A stretch of DNA of 64,000 nucleotides from CAYTIB01 sp964437725. GTDB lineage: Bacteria; UBA8248; JACPRG01; G963555815. The first letter of the stretch is position 1; each line of letters opens with the position of its first letter. This document shows, one piece after another, positions 26,748 through 35,221 of this stretch. The notes beneath the pieces are model-generated. The model did no database searches. It worked only from the letters and a program-made list of their open reading frames with translations, and was not told the DNA's origin. The position numbers and the translations under genes were made by a program. The stretch spans positions 62,001 through 126,000 of the forward strand of contig CAYTIB010000026.1 of assembly GCA_964437725.1 (NCBI GenBank). The letters are read 5' to 3'.

Positions 26748-28568
26748 TTAAGCAACTGTAACGGATTTTGCCAGGGAACGAGGGCGATCAATGTTGCGCT
26801 TCAGGCCAGTAGCTGTGAAATAGGCAAACAGTTGCCCAGCGAGCAGGTGGAGAAAAGGAATGACTACACCGGGTCCGGATGGAATTCCGATAGATTCATC
26901 ACAGATTTCTTCGGCCTCTTCATCCCCCTCCGAATGCACGCCAAGAATGTAGCCTCCCCTCGCTTTAATTTCCTCTGCGCTACTCAGAGTGAGGGAATAC
27001 AGCTCACCGGAACCCGGGGGGGGGATGAAAATCATGGTTGCCATATGTTCGTCAATCAAGGAAATCGTCCCATGCTTGAGAAAGCCTGCGGGCATTCCTT
27101 CCGCATGTAGATACGTGACCTCCTTCATCTTCAGCGCACTTTCCATAGCAATGGCGTAATAGAGCCCTCTTCCCAAGTAGAGCCAGTTTCTAAAGTTCAT
27201 ACGGCGATGGGCAATCCCGTGAATAAAACCGGAGCGTTCATTTAGAATGCCTTCAATCAAATTGGGTAGCTGGCCAATCTCCTCCCGCAAAACCTCCACC
27301 TCTCCGGTAGCAAGTTCACCTGTCAATTCTCCCAACTCCAGCGATGTTAAACAAAGCAGTAGAATTTGAGAAATAGCAGCCTTGGTACTTAACACACAAA
27401 TCTCTGGGCCAGCACCCTGGATGATAACCTGATCCACCATGCGAGCAATGGAGGAACCCATTACATTCACGATAGCTCCCGTCGTTGCGTCCCGTTCCTT
27501 CGCATAACGCAAAGCGCTCAGTGTGTCATAGGTTTCCCCGGACTGAGAGGCAGCCAGTACAAACGTGTCATCATCTGATTGGGATAACCAGCGAAATTCG
27601 TCACTGCTTACCGCAGGGAGAAAACGATCGGCAAATTGAGAAAACATGTACTGGCCTGACAGGCTGACATAATAGGTCGTTCCTGTTCCAATAAGATACG
27701 TTCTCTTTTTAGAGTAAATTGTCTGAGCCAAGCGACGGAGCTCGTCACGGTCAAGATCCAAAGCGTTCTGGACAGTTCGAGGCTGCTCATAGATTTCTTT
27801 AAGCATATAATGCGGATACCGCCCGCGTTTGGACATCTCGGCATCCCATTGAATCTCCATAACATTTTTTCGGATAATTCGACCCGTGAGGAAATTCTTG
27901 ACGGTGAAGTCGCCCTGAGTCAGAACAGCCATTTCTCCGTCATCCAGAACAATCGCGTGCTTGGTGTAATCGATAAAGGCGTTAAAATCAGACCCAACAA
28001 AATTACATGAATCCCCGATACCGAGAATCAGCGGACTCTCCTTCTTGGCACAAAGAATTCGATCGCTTTCACAGAGCGTGAGAACAGCAATAGCAAAGCT
28101 TCCCTCAAGTTCTTGAACGGCAAATCGAAATGCATCTTCCAAACACAAACCATCATCCACTTTTTCTTCAATTAGGTAGGGAATGACCTCCGTGTCAGTT
28201 TCGGATTGAAAGGTGTGACCCTTGGCCTGTAATTGTTCACGAAGGGTTCTGTAATTTGCAATAATTCCATTGTGAACAACAGCAAATTTCCCGGAGGCAG
28301 TCGTATGGGGGTGGGTGTTTTCTCTACTGACTTTTCCGTGAGTTGCCCAGCGGGTGTGGGCAATACCAACTTCTCCTTCGATTTCGGTTAATCCTTCCAG
28401 AGCATTAACCTCGTCCACGGTCCCGATATTCTTTCGGACTTCAATTCCTCCATTATTGATGGTCGCAACGCCGCACGAATCATATCCCCGATATTCCAAA
28501 TTGTGGATGCACTGAAACAAATCGGCAGCGACGGATTTTTTCCCAACAACACCTGAGATCCCACACAT
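26748..28568 (-). CDS. glmS: Glutamine-fructose-6-phosphate aminotransferase
   Basis: Makes glucosamine-6-phosphate from fructose-6-phosphate and glutamine, the entry to UDP-GlcNAc for peptidoglycan and lipopolysaccharide. The 606-residue length is standard. The N-terminal nucleophile glutaminase begins MCGISGVVG (catalytic C2 after Met removal), with AHTRWATHG and the HNGIIANY loop. Two SIS domains follow (about 285-420 and 455-590), with the usual C-terminal DRPRSLAKSVTVA. It starts three bases after the GlmU-like gene stop, so the two are one transcript. No glmS ribozyme-like leader is possible in that gap. Confidence 0.97.
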   Translation of the reverse strand: MCGISGVVGKKSVAADLFQCIHNLEYRGYDSCGVATINNGGIEVRKNIGTVDEVNALEGLTEIEGEVGIAHTRWATHGKVSRENTHPHTTASGKFAVVHNGIIANYRTLREQLQAKGHTFQSETDTEVIPYLIEEKVDDGLCLEDAFRFAVQELEGSFAIAVLTLCESDRILCAKKESPLILGIGDSCNFVGSDFNAFIDYTKHAIVLDDGEMAVLTQGDFTVKNFLTGRIIRKNVMEIQWDAEMSKRGRYPHYMLKEIYEQPRTVQNALDLDRDELRRLAQTIYSKKRTYLIGTGTTYYVSLSGQYMFSQFADRFLPAVSSDEFRWLSQSDDDTFVLAASQSGETYDTLSALRYAKERDATTGAIVNVMGSSIARMVDQVIIQGAGPEICVLSTKAAISQILLLCLTSLELGELTGELATGEVEVLREEIGQLPNLIEGILNERSGFIHGIAHRRMNFRNWLYLGRGLYYAIAMESALKMKEVTYLHAEGMPAGFLKHGTISLIDEHMATMIFIPPPGSGELYSLTLSSAEEIKARGGYILGVHSEGDEEAEEICDESIGIPSGPGVVIPFLHLLAGQLFAYFTATGLKRNIDRPRSLAKSVTVA

Positions 28569-28571
28569 CGG

Positions 28572-29780
28572 TCATACCTCCCGAGGCACTGTTCCGTGAT
28601 GGGGGATAATGCTACGGCTTCGAATAACCGTACCCGCCAGGAGGGTATTACCGGCTCCAATCTGCGAACCATCGCCGATAAAAGACCCCACTTTATTCAT
28701 ACCAGTGTCAACTTCTTCGCCATTGAACGAAGCCTCTAAAGCGGTGTCATCCAAGTTGACATTTACCGTGACCGTCCCCGACCCGAAGTGGACTCCCTCG
28801 CCAACTACACTATCACCTATAAAAGAAAGCCGACCCACCCGGGTATTGCTGAACAAAACACAGTTTTTCAGTTCGACCCCGTATCCAATAATTGAATTCG
28901 GACCAATGCAAGTGTATGGCCTTATAAGAACGTTGTTACCTACGAAGCTATTTTTCCCCAGATAACAGGGTCCTTCGATCACGGCACCTGACAAAATTTC
29001 CACACCTTCTTCAATATGAACTGGCCCATTAATGTGAACCCAGCTTCTCGTTTGGGCCGTATCAGACACTATGGCCTGATGCCAAGAATCCATCACCATT
29101 TGATTGGCCCGCAAGATATCCCAAGGCGTTCGAACATCTACCCAATTCTCTTCCCAAATTGAAGAATGCAAACCTTTTTTTTGAATCAGACTATCCAGGG
29201 CCTTTCCCATATCAGCCTCAGACTCTTTCAGCGTTTCAAAAAAATCACGAGGCAAAATAAACACACCTGCTAGAACATAGTTACCCAGCCCCACTTTCAT
29301 GGGCTTCTCAACTAATCGGGTAATCCTCATTTCATTGTCCAGATATACGTTGCCGAACGTTTCTGCTTCCGGTGTGAGACAGATAGCCGCGACCGGTGCT
29401 TGAAAAGAGTTGAAACTCTGGATGGCCGCAGAAAAGATATTCCCGGTGGTAACAACATCACCATAAACCAGCAGAAAGTATTCGCCCTGATTAATATGGC
29501 CCTCAGCCTGCAGCAAAGCATTACCGATTCCGAGGTCCTCCTCCTCCTGACTTGTGTAGCTAATCCGGACCCCAAAATCACTTCCATTGCCAAAGTAAGA
29601 AATTATCTGCTCTTTTCGATGACCAACGACAAGGACGAGATCAACGATTCCGGCAGCCTTAAGATGTGCAATCGTATTTTCCAGCAAATAGTGGCCACCT
29701 ACATGGATCATTGGCTTGGGCCGTGTAGCAGTAAAAGGAGAGAGGGTATCACCACCCGCCGCTAGAACAATTGCTTTCAT
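28572..29780 (-). CDS. GlmU-like bifunctional sugar-1-phosphate nucleotidyl/acetyltransferase (archaeal type)
   Basis: A 402-residue protein with an N-terminal nucleotidyltransferase domain (1-235; MKAIVLAAGGDTLSPF, TRPKPMIHVGG, VYGDVV) and a C-terminal left-handed beta-helix (245-395; GAVIEGPCYLGKNSFVGNN, GSFIGDGSQIGAGN). This layout is that of archaeal sugar-1-phosphate nucleotidylyltransferase/acetyltransferases rather than of proteobacterial GlmU. The usual Arg after the glycine loop is Leu (GGDTLS), an oddity in the triphosphate site. Next to glmS and the mutase it most likely completes UDP-GlcNAc synthesis. Confidence 0.85.
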   Translation of the reverse strand: MKAIVLAAGGDTLSPFTATRPKPMIHVGGHYLLENTIAHLKAAGIVDLVLVVGHRKEQIISYFGNGSDFGVRISYTSQEEEDLGIGNALLQAEGHINQGEYFLLVYGDVVTTGNIFSAAIQSFNSFQAPVAAICLTPEAETFGNVYLDNEMRITRLVEKPMKVGLGNYVLAGVFILPRDFFETLKESEADMGKALDSLIQKKGLHSSIWEENWVDVRTPWDILRANQMVMDSWHQAIVSDTAQTRSWVHINGPVHIEEGVEILSGAVIEGPCYLGKNSFVGNNVLIRPYTCIGPNSIIGYGVELKNCVLFSNTRVGRLSFIGDSVVGEGVHFGSGTVTVNVNLDDTALEASFNGEEVDTGMNKVGSFIGDGSQIGAGNTLLAGTVIRSRSIIPHHGTVPREV

Positions 29781-30004
29781 TGTAAGGACCTATACCTTTC
29801 CTACCGGGTAGCCCCTTCCTCCTACCCAGAATTGAATTCAAAACTCAACTCCAGGCAATCTATGCCTTTCGCATCGCAATTTCAGCCAGTTTTTAAAAAA
29901 CAGAACTTCAGGTTATAGGAGGTGACACTCGAAAGGAATAACCGCAGACGCCCAATCATTCAGACTGAGCAAGCTCAACGGCCGATTGTCAATGATGTTT
30001 GTAG

Positions 30005-30649
30005 TCATTGATTTGGCCGGGAGGAACGGGGCAATTCGATTCCCAGCTCTCGCAATCGAGTGCGCAAGGTATTCCTGTTGATTCCCAAAACCTTGGCTGC
30101 CTTGAGACGATTTCCACCTGTTTCTTCGAGAACCATCTCCAATAAAGGCTTTTCGATACATCTTTTCACAAAATCGAAAACATCACCCTTCTTCGAAGGA
30201 TCTGCCTTCCGCACGATATTTCGGAGTCGATCCATCATGGCTTCCGATAAACTTTCTAAAGAGCGTAAGCGGTTCAACTCCCGTTGCACTCTTTGTATCT
30301 CCAACGCACGACGGATGAGCGTGTCTACCTCTTCCAATTGAAAGGGCCTAATAAGAAAGCCAAATACCCCGGTTCCAACCGTACCAAGTGCTTTCGCTTT
30401 AGCCGCGGGAGTAGTTAAGACGACAAACCTGGACAGACCGGAGTGCGGTCCCTCTTGTTGAAGGAAAGAATCGTTAGAAAAAGAAGCAAAGGCAAGCAGA
30501 TAGCGCTGCCCCCTTAAAGTTTCGGGGCCAGATCCGTTTTCACAAACATGCAGAGAAACGCCAAGAGTCTTAGACGCCTCCTCGATCGCAGAATGAGAAT
30601 CTCGATCGACATCCAGGATGTAAACACGCTCTGTAACGGGGGGGCTCAA
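30005..30649 (-). CDS. Pseudo-receiver regulator with Fis-type DNA-binding domain
   Basis: A 214-residue protein: residues 8-120 have a CheY-like alternation of strands and helices, and residues 160-208 are a Fis-type helix-turn-helix (LLEMVLEETGGNRLKAAK, then VLGINRNTLRTRL). The receiver half keeps an acidic pair after the first strand (LDVDRDS) but the third strand ends AFASFSND without the phosphoacceptor Asp, and the Lys of strand five is Arg (FLIRPF). It therefore probably does not respond to phosphorylation. Start TTG at 30649 has AAGGAG nine bases upstream. No histidine kinase lies near. Targets are unknown; the nearest downstream genes on its strand are the amino-sugar genes. Confidence 0.78.
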   Translation of the reverse strand: MSPPVTERVYILDVDRDSHSAIEEASKTLGVSLHVCENGSGPETLRGQRYLLAFASFSNDSFLQQEGPHSGLSRFVVLTTPAAKAKALGTVGTGVFGFLIRPFQLEEVDTLIRRALEIQRVQRELNRLRSLESLSEAMMDRLRNIVRKADPSKKGDVFDFVKRCIEKPLLEMVLEETGGNRLKAAKVLGINRNTLRTRLRELGIELPRSSRPNQ

Positions 30650-30867
30650 AGGCTACGGCTCCTTGATTTCAGACGCCCAAAACAGACGTTGGACCCACTA
30701 TGAAAACGGGACCCTTGGGCACAAAACACCTTTGGCTAAAACCACCTTTGGAAGAATTATTCAGGATGATGTGAATGGTATCAGCCGGACTGATTGAAAT
30801 CAAGAAAAAACTTACTGAAACCGCATAACTAAATAAATAAATTTTGCAGAACCTAGAAAAATGGCGA

Positions 30868-31281
30868 TCAGGAGGTCTTCGAATCAGACTTGACTTTTTT
30901 AGGGGACGCTTTCTTCGATTCGGCTGATTTGCCCTCCTTGGCTTTTCCGGCCACTTTCTTGTCATCCCCGGTTTTCTTGGTCGATTTCTTTGCGTCTCCA
31001 GCCTCTGCGGTCGATTTCTTCGCGTCTCCAGCCTCTGCGGTCGATTTTTCGGTTCCCCCGTTGTCACCGGATTCGGATTTCATTGCAGCCTCCCGATCCT
31101 TTGAAGGATAATCCGTGACGTACCAACCGTCCCCTTTCAAAACAAATGATGTGCGCGAAATCAACCGGCGTGCCTTTAAGCGACCGCAGGAAGGGCACTT
31201 ACGAACAGGGGAATCGGAGATTTTTTGTATCTTTTCAAAATCATGCCCACATTCCACGCATGAATACTCATAAATGGGCAA
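30868..31281 (-). CDS. FmdB-family zinc-ribbon protein with low-complexity tail
   Basis: A 137-residue protein beginning MPIYEYSCVECGHDF. The TTG at 31281 is chosen because family members start MPIYEY and GGAGG lies nearby upstream. The zinc ribbon is two CxxC pairs (CVEC and CPSC, residues 8-38), followed by the usual short strand region (SRTSFVLKGDGWYVTDY). Residues from about 75 are a Lys/Ser/Ala/Asp-rich disordered tail containing a tandem ten-residue repeat. FmdB proteins are small regulatory-type zinc-ribbon proteins whose molecular role is unsettled. It lies 70 bases downstream of ilvE on the same strand. Confidence 0.85.
   Translation of the reverse strand: MPIYEYSCVECGHDFEKIQKISDSPVRKCPSCGRLKARRLISRTSFVLKGDGWYVTDYPSKDREAAMKSESGDNGGTEKSTAEAGDAKKSTAEAGDAKKSTKKTGDDKKVAGKAKEGKSAESKKASPKKVKSDSKTS
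30981..31040 (-). repeat. 30-base tandem repeat, two copies plus a part
   Basis: Two adjacent 30-base units, 30981-31010 and 31011-31040, differ at one base and are followed by a partial third unit. They lie in frame within the FmdB-type gene and encode repeated STAEAGDAKK units of its disordered tail. Confidence 0.85.
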
Positions 31282-31351
31282 TTTCACACACCTCCACACC
31301 TTGGAAAACTAAGTTTAGATATCACTCAGGCAAAAACCAAAGCTAGCCTTC

Positions 31352-32263
31352 TCATACAAAAGTCAGCCATTCTTTATTAGCCTTAGCCTCACCACGAACG
31401 GTTTCGAAAAAAGATTCCTGAAGAATTTTCGTAACCGGCCCTATTCGGCCCGACCCGATTTGTCGGTTATCGACTTCACGGATCGGGGTAATTTCGGCTG
31501 CTGTTCCGGTGAAAAAAGCTTCATCTGCAATATAGAGCTCATCTCTTGCAAACGGCTCCTCTTTCGTCTCCAGACCATGGGCATTTGCCAACTTAATTAC
31601 CGAATCACGGGTAATCCCCTCCAAAACGCCAACAAGTGGGGGCGTTTTGAGAGTTCCATCCCGAATGATAAAAATATTTTCTCCCGATCCCTGGGCAACC
31701 GTCCCCTCCACATCCAACATAATGGCTTCATCGTAGCCATCTCGGACAGCTTCCATCTTGGCCATTTGAGAAACGGCGTAATTGGCACATGTTTTCGACT
31801 TTGTCATATAGCTGTTGACGTGGTGGCTAGTGAAGGAAGAAATCTTGACCCGAATCCCCTTCGCGAGCCCTTCCTCGCCTAGGTAGGCCCCCCATTCCCA
31901 GGTCGCAATGGCAGAGTGAACCGGGGCGTCGAGATTGCTTACGCCCATTGTTCCATAGCCCAAAAACATAATAGGACGGATATAACAGGCATCATGCCCG
32001 TTTCTGCGAATCAGTTCTAGAACCGCCTGGTATATATCTTCCTTTGGCACGTTCGGATCAATCCCCACAATATGAGCAGAACGGTAAAATCGATCCATGT
32101 GTTCCGGCAATCGGAACACTGCTGAGCCTCTCGAGGTTTTGTAACACCGAATTCCTTCGAAAACACCTAGGCCATAGTGTAGTGTATGGGTAAGGACGTG
32201 GATACTCGCGTCGTCCCAATCCACAAAATTGTCGTCCAACCAGATTTTTTTTGCTGGTTTCAT
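31352..32263 (-). CDS. ilvE: Branched-chain amino acid aminotransferase
   Basis: Transfers the amino group between glutamate and the 2-keto acids of valine, leucine and isoleucine; PLP enzyme of fold type IV, cytoplasmic. The 303-residue length is normal. Seen motifs: LTHTLHYGLGVFEGIRCY, the RPIMFLGYG strand, the SKTCANYAVSQMAKMEA region and EGTVAQGSGENIFIIRDG, then LEGITRDSVIKLA and EAFFTGTAAEITPI. It is preceded by a likely promoter and twin repeats (32295-32361) and is not linked to ilvD, which lies 27 kb away. Confidence 0.95.
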   Translation of the reverse strand: MKPAKKIWLDDNFVDWDDASIHVLTHTLHYGLGVFEGIRCYKTSRGSAVFRLPEHMDRFYRSAHIVGIDPNVPKEDIYQAVLELIRRNGHDACYIRPIMFLGYGTMGVSNLDAPVHSAIATWEWGAYLGEEGLAKGIRVKISSFTSHHVNSYMTKSKTCANYAVSQMAKMEAVRDGYDEAIMLDVEGTVAQGSGENIFIIRDGTLKTPPLVGVLEGITRDSVIKLANAHGLETKEEPFARDELYIADEAFFTGTAAEITPIREVDNRQIGSGRIGPVTKILQESFFETVRGEAKANKEWLTFV

Positions 32264-32294
32264 CGGCTAGATCCCTGTTTCTCACTCAAAAAAA

Positions 32295-32323
32295 GCCTTA
32301 CACATCCCCTGAATCCTAGTCAA
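32295..32323 (-). promoter_or_regulatory. Putative ilvE promoter
   Basis: TTGACT (32318-32323) and a weak TAAGGC (32295-32300) on the minus strand with 17 bases between them; transcription would start about 25 bases before the ilvE ATG. The whole 325-base gap (32264-32588) otherwise holds only the twin repeats directly upstream; I see no gene in it. Confidence 0.45.
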
Positions 32324-32327
32324 CTCC

Positions 32328-32361
32328 ATGTAATACGCTGGAAACCCAGTATGTAATACGC
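32328..32361 (-). repeat. Twin 11-base direct repeats upstream of ilvE
   Basis: GCGTATTACAT on the minus strand occurs at 32351-32361 and again at 32328-32338, 23 bases apart, about two helical turns. The nearer copy ends four bases upstream of the -35 box of the putative ilvE promoter. This is the geometry of a paired activator site, but no factor is identified. Confidence 0.45.
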
Positions 32362-32588
32362 GGGGAATCAAATTTCAACCCCACCAATACGTTAAACCCG
32401 TTACAAAATCAAAATCCTCCAATTTGGACCACCACCCTGGAAAATATTTAGGTACTCGCCTACTGCATATTGTCCATATAGAGACCCACTGCTAGATTGG
32501 CTTTTCTGAACTCCGTATCTTTATTTTACTGTAGTTTCGCACCTCAGACGGAATACGGTTTCCATAAAATCCAACTGAAGAAACCTTT

Positions 32589-33704
32589 TCAGAGTTTCTC
32601 CGGTTTCTCCCCCTTACGAAACACTCCACAATAGTTAAAATAAATCTGCACATGACGCTTGTAGCGATACCAAATCCATGGAATGTAGTCGCTCTCTCCC
32701 GCTGTTTTTAAACCTAGCGAGAGAAGGTACTTCTTGGCATCTTCCAATGGCCTTCGGGACGTAGTCGAAAAAACTCCCGCTGCAATTTTGAAAGGATCCG
32801 TAAACAAAAGTTGACCACCCATCCGAATCACTCGGGCAGCTTCCCAAAGAGGGGTATGCGGGTGGACGATATCCACAATGTTTGCACTGGCGACTACATC
32901 GGCTATACCGTCTTCAAAGGGAAGAATCGTAGCGTCCCCAACCACTATCTCGACATTGGAACAGCGTGCGTGGTTAAGGCTACGACACTGAAAGGAGTCC
33001 CGCTCTGTACGAACGTGATGCTGTTCGTAAGATCTCGGTTGATGGAGCAGTATCGAGCGCGCCATCAGAACGGAGCTAAAGGAAAGGTCCACCCCGATGA
33101 CTCGCGCATAGTGGTCAGCCAGTCGGTAAACCAACCCCCCAGCCCCACACCCCGCATCCACCGCAAGCCCATTGGGTTCACGCCCGATCCCTTTTCCTGC
33201 TGCTACCCGGTGTTCAAGATCCATTGCCACCAAAACATCAAACGGTGATTTACCATCCCACTGCTCCAAGAACGTTTTAAAATCTTCGGGAAGAGGCAAT
33301 TCTCCCATCAAATCCAGCAAGCTTTCGTAATGCAAGGCGGAATTGGAGTCGATAGCGTCCTGTTTTTTTTGTACTTCGTATAGGTCAAAGTGCTGATCAA
33401 GAAACCATTGGCGAGCCTGTTCCGAAAGACAAGCATGGGCACTTACAAATCCCATCATCGATGAATACCGAGCGCCTAAATAAAGCCTTGCCTTAGGCGT
33501 CAAGACAAGAACGCCTCCCAATACTGGATACCAGGCCCCACATTGTTTGCAAATCACATTCCCTTCGAGGAGTTCATCTTCGTCATCGTCGGCAAGTCTC
33601 GTAGGGATCTCACTCGGCTGAACAGCAAGCTTACCTCCGCAGCGGCCCGCTTTCTTCGCTCGTGAGGTAGGACAGGAAAAAAACCTTAGGTATGAAATTC
33701 GCAT
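32589..33704 (-). CDS. SAM-dependent methyltransferase with N-terminal zinc-ribbon-like domain
   Basis: A 371-residue class I methyltransferase. Its first 70 residues resemble a Trm112-type zinc domain: FSCPTSRAKKAGRCGGKL, then VICKQCGAWYPVLGGVLVL, with four cysteines. The Rossmann part starts near residue 180 with LAVDAGCGAGGLVYRLA (motif I), followed by GVDLS, EIVVGDATILPFEDG and the VIRMGGQLLFTDPF strand. The arrangement suggests a class that modifies a lipid, quinone or small molecule, but the substrate cannot be read. ATG at 33704 is chosen; an in-frame TTG at 33725 exists and neither has a clear ribosome binding site. It follows the flavoprotein gene by about 130 bases on the same strand. 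Confidence 0.75.
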   Translation of the reverse strand: MRISYLRFFSCPTSRAKKAGRCGGKLAVQPSEIPTRLADDDEDELLEGNVICKQCGAWYPVLGGVLVLTPKARLYLGARYSSMMGFVSAHACLSEQARQWFLDQHFDLYEVQKKQDAIDSNSALHYESLLDLMGELPLPEDFKTFLEQWDGKSPFDVLVAMDLEHRVAAGKGIGREPNGLAVDAGCGAGGLVYRLADHYARVIGVDLSFSSVLMARSILLHQPRSYEQHHVRTERDSFQCRSLNHARCSNVEIVVGDATILPFEDGIADVVASANIVDIVHPHTPLWEAARVIRMGGQLLFTDPFKIAAGVFSTTSRRPLEDAKKYLLSLGLKTAGESDYIPWIWYRYKRHVQIYFNYCGVFRKGEKPEKL

Positions 33705-33833
33705 AACAAAACCATAACAACGCAATTCAGTGACGTCAAAGTGTGTCTGAAAGAAGTAGCGCTCAAAAAATCATTGAGGCATTTTGCCCCAAATTTTTCA
33801 CCTAGATTTGAATACTTAACGGATCGTAGTGGA

Positions 33834-35012
33834 TCACGGAAGCAAATGAGACCGGACAGATTGAAGAAACCGCATGAAATAAAACTGCCGGGAAAACCGC
33901 CGCTTGATTTCCTCATAAACTTCAAGGTAAGTCTTACGTCCTGAAACTATATCGGCAAATAGGGCATTGACCTTTGAATTATTTACCCCTACCTTGAAAC
34001 TCACGTAGGGGTGATCCAAGAGTAAGCGTGCGAACTTCTCTGCGATTGAGATTTCAACGAATGCTGTCCGGAGCACACGCTCCGTATAAGCGCCCAAGGG
34101 GGAACCATCTCGGAGGAAATCGACTGCTGCCTCAGCTGCAAAAATTCCGCTCTCGATGGCGTACTGTATTCCTTCAGCCGTCAATGGATCTACCAGCCCA
34201 GCTGAATCCCCGCACACCAATGTCCGATAAGTGTTGAGTGCACAGGGAGTCATCAAACAGGGCAGGGGTGCCCCTGTCATTGTGAGGTCAGAAAAACCTC
34301 TTAAGGCAGGGTTTAAATCAAGAAAATCACGGAAAGATGACTTAATGCTTCTCACCTTTTCCCGCGTGGTACATGATCCGACGTTTAGGTGATCACCTTT
34401 CGGGAAAATCCATCGATACCCGGCAGGCAAGGCTCCCATATCAAACTGTATGGATCTTTGTGCTGAAAGAAGTTGAGGCTTAGGAACCCGCACTTCTCCC
34501 TCGATGGCCGCGCCCAATCGTACGCCTCGGGCCAATCCTAGTGAGCGAGCAACAATACCGGTTGCACCATCCGCACCAATCAACATAGAAGCCCGGTGCC
34601 ACACACCTTTAACTCGGACGGCAATACTGTTTTCTTCCTCCTTCACCTCCTCGACGGGGCACTGGGGTCGAACCTCTACACCGGCATCCACCGCTTTCGC
34701 AGCAAGTAGCTCGTCGAATCGAGAGCGTCTTACCATCGAAATGTTTGCATCAACTGACTTGGGAGCCCGAAAGGATTGAGCTTGGTAAGAAAACGTATAG
34801 GCCGACACCTGGTGCTCAACAACAGAGTCAATAGGAAAATCAAGGGCATTTTTAGCACGAGGGCTGATGCCGCCCGCACAGGACTTGCGACGGCTCAGTT
34901 CAAACTTCTCAAACAGGAGAACCTGCAAGTTTGCGAGAGCTAGTCTTCTGGCAGCAGTTGAACCCGCAGGTCCAGCGCCAACTACAATCACGTCGTGTCG
35001 GATAGAGCTCAC
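33834..35012 (-). CDS. FAD-dependent geranylgeranyl-reductase-family oxidoreductase
   Basis: A 392-residue flavoprotein with the dinucleotide motif VVGAGPAGSTAARRLA at residues 10-25, the LLFEK strand end, the SCAGGISPRA loop typical of geranylgeranyl reductases, IGADGATG near 150 and CGDSAGLVDPLTAEGI near 270. Members reduce isoprenoid chains or other unsaturated lipids. The downstream methyltransferase suggests a small lipid/quinone-modifying pair. It overlaps the small membrane protein gene upstream by four bases (ATGA), so they are coupled. Confidence 0.85.
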   Translation of the reverse strand: MSSIRHDVIVVGAGPAGSTAARRLALANLQVLLFEKFELSRRKSCAGGISPRAKNALDFPIDSVVEHQVSAYTFSYQAQSFRAPKSVDANISMVRRSRFDELLAAKAVDAGVEVRPQCPVEEVKEEENSIAVRVKGVWHRASMLIGADGATGIVARSLGLARGVRLGAAIEGEVRVPKPQLLSAQRSIQFDMGALPAGYRWIFPKGDHLNVGSCTTREKVRSIKSSFRDFLDLNPALRGFSDLTMTGAPLPCLMTPCALNTYRTLVCGDSAGLVDPLTAEGIQYAIESGIFAAEAAVDFLRDGSPLGAYTERVLRTAFVEISIAEKFARLLLDHPYVSFKVGVNNSKVNALFADIVSGRKTYLEVYEEIKRRFSRQFYFMRFLQSVRSHLLP

Positions 35013-35200
35013 TTAGTGCCCCAGTGCCGCTCCATCAATCTTCCGATGACGAAGACACCTACTCCGATTCCGAACCACTTGTATTCCTGGGCTATTCCGC
35101 CTTGCTCGACGAAGGCAATACCCTGGTAGACAGCCCAGGCCAGATAAACCAAACCCAAGAGCTGAAGCATTCTACCAACTAGGTATAGGATTGTGGACAC
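35009..35200 (-). CDS. Small two-helix membrane protein
   Basis: A 63-residue protein with two hydrophobic segments (about residues 3-27 and 42-56) and a short polar end RLMERHWGTK. I do not recognise a family. Its stop overlaps the start of the FAD-dependent reductase by four bases, so it is probably a real coupled gene and may anchor or assist that enzyme. It lies 21 bases downstream of the aminotransferase gene. Confidence 0.6.
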   Translation of the reverse strand: MSTILYLVGRMLQLLGLVYLAWAVYQGIAFVEQGGIAQEYKWFGIGVGVFVIGRLMERHWGTK

Positions 35201-35221
35201 GGAGAGTCTCTCTCGGGATAG

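Noticed and set aside
30981..31040. Short tandem repeats as a CRISPR or satellite
   Set aside because: Units are adjacent without spacers and in frame with a coding sequence.
30669..31067. A 132-codon basic minus-strand frame overlapping the FmdB-type gene
   Set aside because: It is Arg/Lys/Pro-rich because it reads the repeat tail of the zinc-ribbon gene in another frame; no ribosome binding site.
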